Shown here: in pieces, positions 11,626-21,156 of the stretch | Layout of the letters: each line of letters opens with the position of its first letter | How positions within the stretch are numbered: the stretch's first letter is position 1 | Assembly (NCBI GenBank): GCA_013350335.1 | Contig: CM023533.1 | Location: forward strand, 34,714,170-34,778,169 | Direction of reading: 5' to 3' | DNA from: Chimonanthus salicifolius | Taxonomy: Eukaryota > Streptophyta > Magnoliopsida > Laurales > Calycanthaceae | DNA: 64,000 nucleotides | The notes under the pieces: model-generated | Database searches by the model: none | Told to the model about the DNA's origin: nothing | What the model saw: only the letters and a program-made list of their open reading frames with translations | Translations under genes and position numbers: made by a program

Positions 11626-11962
11626 TGTTGGGGTGCGAACGAAAGTCCCACATCACTTGTAAGAGGGAAAATCTAAGACTTATAAGAGACTGAGTCACTC
11701 CACCTATCAAGCTAGTCTTTTGGGCAGGAAGCCCACTCCTAACAATGGTATCAAAGCCAGGTTCTCAAACCATAGCATGTGGATTCAGGGATCTCTTAGC
11801 CGACGACATTTTATCTATCGGAGAGCTTCGTTCAAGAGGAGATTGTTAGGGTGCAAATGAGAGTCCCACATCAGTTGTGAGAGGAAAAATCTAAGATTTA
11901 TAAGAGACTAGATCATTCCACCTATCAAACTAATCTTTTGGGGAAGAAGTCCAATCCTAACA
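11626..11962 (+). mobile_element. Complete TRIM (terminal-repeat retrotransposon in miniature)
   Basis: Two 119-bp LTRs (11626-11744 and 11844-11962), each beginning TGTT and ending CCTAACA, flank a 99-bp interior. The interior starts with TGGTATCAAAGCC, differing at one base from the usual primer-binding site for initiator methionine tRNA, and ends with a purine run AGAGGAGA before the second LTR. The host repeat ACTTG sits on both sides (11621-11625 and 11963-11967). It has no coding capacity and would depend on proteins from another element. The LTRs have diverged visibly, so the insertion is old. A relative lies at 45521. Confidence 0.9.
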
Positions 11963-11967
11963 ACTTG

Positions 11968-13077
11968 TATATACCTTGAAGACCAGTAAAGTATTCTAAA
12001 AGACCTTGAATACTCAGTTAGTGAAAAAAACATTCTCTCACCACTCTGTGGCTGTGTGTGTCTTGTGATCTTATCACTTCCTCTTTACATTGCAAATTGG
12101 CCTTTCTTTAGTAGTTTCACTCAAGCACCACTTACTACTTGTCATCTTTTTTAAAAGCGATTTAGTTTTTTTTTTTTTAACTTTTAAAAAAAGCAACTCT
12201 ATATATTCTCAGAGAATATTCTTCTCTTCGTTTCTCTTTTATGAAAACTGTATGCTTACCTTTCAACAGTGAAGCGAAGCAAGTGGAGTGGAGATCAGAG
12301 AATCTTCACTTTATAATCTTATTTCTTTAGTGATATTTATAAGTTATGATCTTGTTTAAGAAAAATAAAAGAGAGGTGGAAAATGCAGATTCTCCCAGCT
12401 TTAGAAGAGAATGTTTCCGAGCCAAGATCACATGTCTCCTAATGAACGATTTTATGGAAATTATTCACTTTTTTTTAATTTGTACATGTGATAAAGATTT
12501 TTTTCTTCTAAAGTGTGATACACCCTATTCGAGGAATTCTTTAATCTATTAAGGGATTCCCTCTTTCCTTCAACTTTTTGAAAACTTAAAAAAAAAAGGG
12601 AGTTTTCATATTACTGATAACCCGCTAAAATTTATTCCCCATCCAAACTCAGTCTAAATTCAATTCCTAAAATTTTCATCCCTTTTTTCTTAATTCAAAT
12701 AGATTAGAAAGGAGAGGCATGGCCTCTCAATTTTTTTATTTTTTTTCCTTTGAAGCCTCTTTCATGTAAAGAATTAAAAAAAAAATCTCGACGTAGGACC
12801 TAATTTTCATGGTATATACAAGCCAAAGTTCTAATGGTGCACATAATTTCAAGTCAACCCAAAGGGTCCTAGATTAGTGGATCATTTATAAGTAATTTGA
12901 CTTTGTTTTGCTTCATTTCCGTCTTACACACTTCACCAGCTATAGACTAATGGAAGGAAAAAAATTATAATAAAGAAAAGAAAGAGCCATCGTCACATGA
13001 ACATATCATGGGCCACAACTTGCATCCAAATGTATACTATACATGAGTCTAGATCACATATTAGAGCATTTTTTATG
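11968..13077. other. Intergenic, no gene seen
   Basis: AT-rich sequence. Several short open frames (for example 12090-12272 and 12346-12552) are low-complexity and match no family I know. Confidence 0.5.
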
Positions 13078-13087
13078 TGTTGAAAGT

Positions 13088-13430
13088 AGGGCTGTAATTC
13101 TGGTCGGACGGAGCGGGTTCTTTAAAATCCAACCTGACCCTACCTGACTTGACCCGAATTCTTAACTCGAATCTCACAACTTGACCCGAATTCTAACCTT
13201 AATCAACCCGAATTCTGACTCGACCTGCATTTTGAACCAATTTTAGACTAATTTTATCCAGATTGGGTTAACTTATAAAATCTGCAATCTGACTTGACCC
13301 AAATTTCATACGGATTTTTATCTTCTCAGCCCGACCTGACTTGCTGATCCAAAATTCTAGACCCGACCCGTATAATTTCTCGGGTCGGATCATATGGGTC
13401 GGGTCAAAACCCAACCCAAGTTGCAGCCCT
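13088..13430. mobile_element. Second Mutator-like MITE of the GGGTCGGGT family
   Basis: Its ends are AGGGCTGTAATTCTGGTCGG and the complement of AGGGCTGCAACTTGGGTTGG. The flanks TGTTGAAAGT (13078-13087) and CGTTGAAAGC (13431-13440) agree at 8 of 10 positions, as expected for an aged 10-bp duplication. Its interior aligns with the element at 8412 in reverse orientation, including the words GAGAAGATAAAAA and ATGAAATTTGGGTC. Confidence 0.75.
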
Positions 13431-13678
13431 CGTTGAAAGCTAGGAAAAATATAGAGTTGTGTCAAGTTCGTCAAATGGACTAAAAAAATATTTGTTTCAT
13501 ACCGTATCAATTGATATGGTCATATTGTCGATAAATAACGCATTCTTTTTCTTTTTTCTTGAGCATATCCATTCAACAAATAGCGTTATTTGGATTAAAT
13601 TTAAATCTCATCATACAATCAAGCATTACAACCTTCCTAATGAGAACAAGACAAGACCTAACATTATACACTTACCCG

Positions 13679-13832
13679 TAGTGCCAAGTTCGAGCCCCAT
13701 GGCCTAATTTAATAGTGCCAAGTTCGAGCCCCCATGACGTAACCTGGTGTACTTTAAGGACAGTAAGTATCATCCGTGGAGGATTTTACGATGAATTTCC
13801 CATGATTTTTCACACGTAAATTCAAAAAAAAA
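13679..13832 (+). mobile_element. SINE family 1 with duplicated box B segment
   Basis: The box B region AGTGCCAAGTTCGAGCCCC appears twice about 33 bp apart, then the family body CCTGGTGTACTTTAAGGACA and the tail ATTTTTCACACGTAAATTC plus A-run. The box A half is absent, so the copy is 5'-truncated with a small internal duplication. Confidence 0.65.
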
Positions 13833-15109
13833 TCTCTCTCTTATCTAGAGAGAAGGCATTCTAATCTAACTAGTTCTTACAACAAGAGCAAGCCTCCTAA
13901 TTTTATACACACCAAATAATCCAGAAGAGCGTTGAGTTTGAATCGAAATCAAGACTTAATTATTAATAATTTCTCCATAACTTTTTAGAAAATTCTATTT
14001 TCTGATTTAAAGCTGAGAGAAATTCAACTCTAAGAGGGTTAAGAGTGATGAACCCAAACCTCCTCAAAAGAGCTCTAAAAAAGCTAATAGTACGGTACAT
14101 CATGGAAGAAAAATTTGTAAAAGATCATTTCCACGTTCACCGGTCAAGAGATTATTCTCTGAAAATGAATGACAAACCCAAACCTCTTTGCTAATATTTC
14201 AAGAAAATTTAAAATATTACCTTCACTCTTCTCACAAACAAATCGTAACAATGTACAAATTTTTACAAAGAAAATGTATATTAGAAAGGTATAAAATTAA
14301 AATAGGATTAGAGAATTCATATCTTTCACGTTGTGATACGTAGATAAAAGAGGATAAAAAGATTCTTCTTTGAGTACGGCCCTTATAAAAAATCACTTGC
14401 ACTTAAATAAAATTATCACTATGTTTAATAATTCAGATTTTAAAGTATAACATGAACAAATATCAATAAAAACATCCAAGTACAAATGATAAAAAGAAAA
14501 TGCCTTCAAAATACAATTGAAGGCCTCAAATTTTCTTGGATTTTGCCGGAAAACTGGACCAACTTTTCCCAAGTTTACTCTTCATGTATAAGTGCCTTAT
14601 TAGATCATTTGTCAATTTCCATGGAAAGAATATGTCGCACAAAATTAAGAGCATAAATTAGCCGATTATAATTGAGAAATTATTTGTGCAAAAAGATACA
14701 ATCTACCCACAGCAAATTCACGAGTTGCAGCCCCCTTTAATTCAGATAAAAGTGTCAATTCCAATCTGAACAAACAATGATACAGAATGGATCATAACTC
14801 TGCATCCAAACATGAATAGATTCTTGAAGTTAACATATCAAACATTCCACCGAAAAACCCATCAAAGAATTAGGAAGAGAAACCCAAAAAAAAAAAAAAC
14901 ACAAGTATAAATTTCAGAAAAGTATGATATTCGTATATATACAGAGAAAATGAAAAGGTCTTATAAATCCAGCATCCATCTCAGCCCACTCTCATATTAA
15001 AAGACACATAATCCTAATTTCCAAATGTCAAGAGAAGTCCTAAACAACCCATCAAGAGAAAAACGAAGAAGAAGAAGAAGATAGAAAGAGAAACATAGAG
15101 AGATAGAGA
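13833..15109. other. Intergenic between SINE and SRC2 gene
   Basis: AT-rich, no gene found. The last about 250 bp probably hold the 3' UTR of the SRC2-like gene, but no convincing polyadenylation signal stands out. Confidence 0.45.
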
Positions 15110-15934
15110 TCAGAAATCAAAGCCACCGCCATCATCAAAGCCACCGTCGTAGCCATCGGTGGAATCCGCAATCATATCTCCAATCAAGAGGCCACCAAGG
15201 GCGCCGCCAAGTAGTCCCGCTCCCAGCCCCATCCCAAGCTTGTTCTTCTTCGGAGGCTTCTGGACCGGCTGTGGAGGGTAACCGTAACCTCCGTATGCCT
15301 GCTGAGGTGGTGGTGGGTACCCGTAACCGTACCCCTGCGGAGGCGGGGGTTGAGCACCATACCCGTAGCCAGCAGCCGGGTACGCGGCCTGCGGCGGTGG
15401 GTACGGATACGCGGCCTGTGGCGGCGGGTACGACCCACCGGCGCTGGGACCAGGCATGGAAGCTGGGTATGCAGTGACGGGTTCGTTGGCCTTCGCCACA
15501 GCAGGCGCGGAATACACAACCTTTTCACCGAGCTTGTAAGAGAGATTCAATTCCCCCTTTGGCTTTCCGGAGGGTTTCCGGACCTGGTAGGTGACAAACT
15601 TGGCGGAGTGGGTATTTCCGTCGGAGTTTTGGAGGATCTCGGTGATGGGGATCTGAACGTCGCCGATGTTGCGGTCGGAGCTGAGAGAGCGCTCGGTTTT
15701 GAGCTGGATGTGGAGGACGAGAGGTGGGTTTGATGGGGCGGTGGGCACGGAGAATTTCATCGTATGGTTCCATTTGGGGCTCTTTCCACAGTCTTTGTCG
15801 ACTGCCGTCCGCTGCTTGGTGCGAGGATCGTTGTCCAGGGTGACGACGGCGTAGACATCCATCTTGCCGAACAGATTCACGTCGTTCAGATCCTTCGCCG
15901 ATATGATTGTCAGATCTAATGGCCTGTATTCCAT
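15110..15934 (-). CDS. SRC2: SRC2-like C2-domain protein (cold-responsive type)
   Basis: A single uninterrupted frame of 274 aa. Residues 1 to about 125 form a C2 domain: LDLTIISAKDLNDVNLFGKM, then MDVYAVVTLDNDPRTKQRT, W54NHTMKF and GDVQIPITEIL. C2 domains bind phospholipid, often with calcium. Residues about 150-225 are a Pro/Tyr/Gly-rich tract of repeated YPPPQAAYPY and GYGYG units, typical of SRC2. Residues about 233-254 are a Gly-rich hydrophobic segment (GLGAGLLGGALGGLLIG), a likely membrane contact, and the tail is acidic and Gly-rich. Soybean SRC2 is cold-induced; Arabidopsis SRC2 binds PIEPPPHH peptides, moves between ER and vacuole, and stimulates the NADPH oxidase RbohF. The start chosen is the first Met, 130 nt below a TATA box, and gives the standard MEYRPLDL N-terminus. 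The exon is markedly GC-rich compared with its surroundings. Long open frames on the opposite strand are shadows of this. Confidence 0.95.
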   Translation of the reverse strand: MEYRPLDLTIISAKDLNDVNLFGKMDVYAVVTLDNDPRTKQRTAVDKDCGKSPKWNHTMKFSVPTAPSNPPLVLHIQLKTERSLSSDRNIGDVQIPITEILQNSDGNTHSAKFVTYQVRKPSGKPKGELNLSYKLGEKVVYSAPAVAKANEPVTAYPASMPGPSAGGSYPPPQAAYPYPPPQAAYPAAGYGYGAQPPPPQGYGYGYPPPPQQAYGGYGYPPQPVQKPPKKNKLGMGLGAGLLGGALGGLLIGDMIADSTDGYDGGFDDGGGFDF

Positions 15935-15971
15935 CTCTTTTACTCAGCCAAGATAACTTCTTCCCACAAGA

Positions 15972-15976
<5 letters not shown>

Positions 15977-16018
<42 letters not shown>
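15977..16018 (-). repeat. CT microsatellite in the SRC2 5' leader
   Basis: About 20 dinucleotide units read (CT)n on the coding strand, 43-84 nt upstream of the start codon. CT-rich leaders are common in plant 5' UTRs and can influence expression. Length is probably variable between individuals. Confidence 0.9.
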
Positions 16019-16021
<3 letters not shown>

Positions 16022-16063
16022 AAAGAGAATAAGGATTGGTAGAAAAAAAGAGCGCTGGTTGAA

Positions 16064-16072
16064 TTTTATATA
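16064..16072 (-). promoter_or_regulatory. TATA box of the SRC2-like gene
   Basis: TATATAAAA on the minus strand, 130 nt upstream of the start codon. With a usual spacing of about 30 bp, transcription would begin near 16035 and give a leader of about 100 nt that contains the CT repeat. Confidence 0.65.
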
Positions 16073-16676
16073 ACAAGTTTGGAGAGAAGGGTGAGAAGGT
16101 TCCTTCCTCTCCGAGGCTGTTAGAGAGATATTTTAAGCTACCTTTAATTGTTATCCAATATAGTTATGGAATTTACAAAATAACATAAAACTAAATTTGA
16201 CCTTCGGATCTACTTAAAATACTAAATTTTGTTTTAATAAAAACTTTTATTCAGAGGATATAACTGAATAAAAATGAATGGTTGCACAAACTTGTTTAGA
16301 CCATTTTCAATAGTTTATATCATGTAGTTAGATTTTTAACAAAAAAATATTAAGGTTTAAATTTAGACGATATGTTATTGAATTTTAAAATATATGCCTA
16401 TATTATCATATAAAGATAATATAAAAAAAAAAATCTATTGCGAAAGGAGTTGGACACTTCAATGGGAAGGTGAGGGAGGGAGGGAGGGCTATTTCTGGAA
16501 GAACGCGTTATCTTCACCGAGAAGTTGGAAGGGTGGGGAAGTCGTGTTATGATGAAATGACGTAAATACCCTTTGATTAAAATCGTTGACCATTCCTGTA
16601 ATCCCGTGGGCAGTAAAGGAAAGATAGCGAAGCCGAGTACATCTCTAACCACGAGTAAACCCTTACACGGATGAAA

Positions 16677-16682
16677 CACGTG
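16677..16682 (-). promoter_or_regulatory. G-box / ABRE core upstream of SRC2
   Basis: CACGTG in the context GCACGTGTTT on the coding strand, about 740 bp above the start codon. ABA- and cold-responsive genes often carry such sites, which fits the SRC2 family but is not proof. Confidence 0.35.
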
Positions 16683-16689
16683 CGGGGAA

Positions 16690-17710
16690 AAAATATAAAA
16701 TAAAATTTTAAAATCAGAAATAAAGGTAAGATAAGTTTTCAGATAACAAATTTTTAAAATAAATATTGTATTATTCGTCCAAAAATAATCATTGTTTGTC
16801 TTCCGTACGTATTAAATGCTCTATTTTATAAATAAAAATATTAATAAAATTATCTTTTTAAAGGTATAATATACACTAATTAATTAAAAATATTAATATC
16901 AACATAAAATTTCTAATATATAAATAAAAAATTTATTGGTTAAAAAATTAAAATTAAGGAAATAATTAATTTACAAACTGAGTAAGAATGACATGTCTTC
17001 CCAAAAACAGAATACCAAAAATTGATCCAAGCAATTTCAGCAAAAGTTATTAATACCATAAGTCCATAACCTAAATTTGACATTCTTTTCCTTCTTCAGA
17101 GTATACAAAACTTTCATATGGCATAAATTTATAAAAGGATACAAGCAAATAATTGTACCAATCTAATAAGTTTTTCACTTCTTTTAATTTCACCAAACTG
17201 ATTTAATTCTATTTTATGTATTAACAATTTAACATGAATACATGATAAGGGCCAACTTACCTAATATAATCTTGAAGCCCTCTTTTTTTTTTATTGTTTA
17301 ACATATTTTTAGATTAAATTCTCTATTCTTTTTGTTGTTGATACGAGAAAATTAGTTAAATCTTTCAAACTCATCATATTTATTTATAAAATTAATTTTT
17401 TTATTTTAGAACTCTTTTGAAAAAAAAATAGTTTGCAATCAGTCAAATTTTTCAACACGCTAAATCCAATCTCAAAATTTTCTTTTTGTTAGTCATTTTA
17501 TAAAAAAATTATATATTTTTAATTATTGAAGTGCTAAACTGCAACAAATCCATTCATTTTCTAACTCTAATCTCAAATTCTTTATTTTAATTTTTGCTAT
17601 TTCTTACAACTTTTATTATTTTGTCTGTATAAAATTATATCAATCATAAATTAATTAAGTGGTCAAAATTCATTTAATAAAAATTCAAAATTATCTTTTA
17701 TATATACAAG

Positions 17711-17711
<1 letters not shown>
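16690..17711. other. Intergenic AT-rich DNA
   Basis: No gene, no clear repeat boundary; long poly-A/T tracts. Confidence 0.5.

Positions 17712-17746
<35 letters not shown>
17712..17746. repeat. TA microsatellite
   Basis: An uninterrupted TA dinucleotide run of about 35 bp just before a SINE head. Confidence 0.95.
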
Positions 17747-17749
<3 letters not shown>

Positions 17750-17779
17750 TGCTTATTTGACCTATACAAAGTTACAATT

Positions 17780-17860
17780 ATGTCTTGTGGCTCAACTGGC
17801 TGCCTCTTGATTTAGGAAGCAGGAGGTTGGGTTCGAGCCCTTCGAGCCCCCATGGTCTAA
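17780..17860 (+). mobile_element. SINE family 1 head only
   Basis: Box A-like TGGCTCAACTGGC, then GGAAGCAGGAGGTTG and box B GGTTCGAGCCC with a duplicated TTCGAGCCC. The body stops after CATGGTCTAAC and the sequence continues into unrelated DNA, so the copy is 3'-truncated. It is not a functional tRNA gene. Confidence 0.6.
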
Positions 17861-18066
17861 CTATTTGAAGGAAATAGTTGTTTGTTTCCTTCAAATCTTT
17901 TTTAGTATAAGGTAGATTGTCTAGCTTTTGATCTTAAATGTATTCTAAATGGGACCCACTATGCTTGTCAATCTCTTTTTAAAATAAATTAATTAATTAA
18001 ATGCAACATAATTCTTTCATTATCAAATCAATTCATCTTTACAAGATGAACCAACTTTCATAAAAG

Positions 18067-18240
18067 TGTTTTTTTTTTTTTTTTAATTTATGTGTGAAAA
18101 ACCGCGGGATATTCAGCGTAAAACTCCTACGGATAAGTTCACTACCCCTAAGGCACACTAAGATTAGGCCATGGAGCTCGAATCTGTAACCTCGTGCTTC
18201 TTGAGATGGGAGGTAACTAGTTGAGCTACACCCATGTAAG
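18067..18240 (-). mobile_element. Full-length SINE family 1 with target duplication
   Basis: Minus-strand copy of about 174 bp: a head with TGTAGCTCAACTAG and AGATTCGAGCTCC, the body AATCTTAGTGTGCCTTAGGG, the tail TTTTTCACACATAAATT and a run of A. TTCATAAAAG occurs on both sides (18057-18066 and 18241-18250), a clean 10-bp target-site duplication. This copy defines the two ends of the family. Confidence 0.85.
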
Positions 18241-18250
18241 TTCATAAAAG

Positions 18251-21156
18251 AGATTTGATAGAATTTTAAGTGAGCAAGTCAATAAATTTTTCTAAATTTT
18301 TTAAGGGTTTTTAAAAACTCAATTAAATTTCTCTGCTTAATAGATTTTAAATTGAGTGTGAATTTTGAGATTTTAACACTGATATATACTATAGTTCTAT
18401 TTGAATGGAGAGAAGTGAGAAACTTTCTCTCAAGTTTGTTTCAATTCTCATCATTGGATTTTCATTAAAGGAGAAAGTGGATTCACAAGAGACCAAATTT
18501 CTTCCCAAGGAGAGAAGAATATGGTATTCTTTGCAACTATCACTTGAGTTTGTATATGTTATGCTTGTATTTTTTTTTAAGTTTAATAAAAATCTAATTG
18601 ATGAAAATGTAAGTTTATTTAACGTTGGACATTAAAAAAACTAAATTTCCATCTGAAAATAATTTTTAACTATTTAACTTTAATGATTAAATATCACAAA
18701 ATATTATTTTTAAATACACTTAGTAACTTTGACAATAAGATCAAGTAATTAGAATTCAATTTCTTCACTAAAATTTGATTCATATGCCGAACTCGAAATG
18801 TTCTTCTAAATTTTCTATTATTTAAAAAAACCTGACATATAATTTATAATCTTTAATAAATTCTTTTCTCTGAATCAATTAAATCATCATAAAAATTCTC
18901 GTGACTGCTTACTAAATTCAAACTCGATCCTTATCAACAATAGCAGCCATTGATGGATGGACAAGCGGCTAAATGACACGTGTCTCTTTAAGTCGCGCCT
19001 TAACAAATAATGAATTGAGTTGAAAAGGTCTTATCCTTAATGAATGAATTTGAAAGGAGTTTATCAAAATGTCATGAATGTATAACTCTTGTACTACTTT
19101 AAATGCTATAAAGACTAATGGTATATCGTACGTGACTCTCTTTATAGTATGGACTAATGACTGAGACTTCTTCACTGCCAAAGATCCAATTCAAATAAAG
19201 TGATTTGGAAAGAAAAGGAACTCAAAAATTATAGTTGTTTATAATTTCTTTTTTAAAATTATTTTAGTAATTAGTACCTCACGTGAAATAATTTAATTGA
19301 CACACTTTAGTTCAGGAACTATAGATTTCAGATTTGAATTTCATAGTCATCAATGTTCGTAGCTTGCAAAGGACAAGATACATCTAGAATTTCAACACTC
19401 TCATATTCACAAAGAAATATTGATTCTTGCAGAAAATTAAATGAATATTGGACTAAGCAGAATTTATATATTAAAAGAGAGATGCCCATATGCAGGATAT
19501 AGGAAATTTGACTACAATAAAATTGAATTTTACCTCACCGCTATCTTAGACTTGAATATTTCTCATTTTCATGATAAATTTAATTGTAATTCTCAGCTAA
19601 AGATGGATTTCAAACCTTACTTGGGGTGGGGCCTTTTTCTCATTTCATTCATAGAAAAATCTTTATTTACAATTTATAGGTAATGGAGATGTGAAATGGT
19701 AACGAGGTGACAACTAATGGGATAAGAGTGAGGGGTAAAGGGATATTAGTGCAGAGATTAGACTACTGAGAATGTTAGAATCTATTTAAATTTATTTAGA
19801 TCATATCTTTAATTAGTGATTTCTCAAATATTGTATTATCTCATTTAAAGCTTTCCCCATTTAATTGATTTGCTTTATTTATTTGTACTCTCTTTTCTCT
19901 AATATAATAAAATTTAAGGTCTCTCCTGGATTAAAGAAGGCATACCTAAACTCTGTGTGTATTATTTCTACAGAGGAGGTAGAAAAGAAAAGGAAAAAAA
20001 AAGGAAGAACTAAAAGAAGGGTTCGACCTTCGGCTGCAAAAATGGACGCTTCCGATGGTGAACTAACGAGATCTAGAAGGAAACAAGATGAGAGAAGGAA
20101 ATGAGGAAAAAGGCATTTCGATTTCTCAGCTTTTTGTAGGGGGTGTATACGTAAGAAACCAATGCTGAGAAATTGGAAGTTTTTCTCATGTAAAACAAAC
20201 ACCACGGTGAAAATCGTTTCATAAGAAAATTCCACTTTCTTTTCACAGGAAAACTCTGTTCAACATGCCCTAAAGTTTTTAAACTATGGTGTGATTAATC
20301 CAAGATGTCCTGTTTTATGTCTCCAGTAATTCTTTAGGTCTAGACAAGTCCAGACATCACACCTAACTAGTCCCCCAGAGTGTGTGAAAGCCACCCAATC
20401 TACAAACACCGAATAATAAATCTGCGGAGAGTGAACCTTCATTGTTTTATGTCTCCAGTATTGCCCTGGTTATCAAATAAGTGATTCCCATATTCTCCAA
20501 GCAACATTGAAACCTTTCATGGGTAATGTTTCAGTGATGAACTCAACAAGCCAAGTCATACGTTGGCGATTTAGGATTTATATATTACATTAGAAGTGTA
20601 AATCTTCACTATCTTTAATCCCAGGATTGAAGAAGCCAAGTCAACTTAGATTTTTCATACAATGTAAACCTCAGCACATCTCAGCCATAAATGATAGTAT
20701 ATAATAAGAAATCAAATTCAATATGGACTGAAACATTGGCTTGGTTTTTCTGACAGCTGATGTTAGGTTTTGGCCTAAACTTGGATCTCAGCATCAAATG
20801 CAGTATTAATATTTATCAGCAAGTGCCTTACCCATATTTCTTCACATAACAGACTCTCTTCATTTCAATATATTACCGAACAATCCGTATTACACTCAGA
20901 TGTTCCCCTGGATACAACGTTGGGGAAAAATCAGGTTAAAAACAAAAATAAATGAGTATTGAATGTACCTGACACATTACAAAATATGATGAGCGGAAGC
21001 TTCAAAGGCTTCTTGCCAATGGAAACATGATCCCTTATTGCCCTCACTAAAAAGAACACAGCTGAAAAAAAATAAAAAATAACAAAAAAGAAGAAACTAT
21101 AAGGTATTTAAAATAATAATGGCTGAATATGGTTATGTAGTTAGACTCGAGTAGCT
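18251..21156. other. Intergenic plus 3' region of the ACBP gene
   Basis: No protein gene was recognised. A perfect GACACGTGTC palindrome lies near 18976, too far (3 kb) from the SRC2 gene to assign. The phrase TGTTTTATGTCTCCAGTA occurs twice (near 20310 and 20442), a small direct duplication. The last few hundred bases should hold the 3' UTR of the ACBP gene. Confidence 0.4.

Noticed and set aside
15271..15733. Two plus-strand open frames of 68 and 127 codons opposite the SRC2 gene
   Set aside because: They are mirror frames of the GC-rich SRC2 exon, without a family match.
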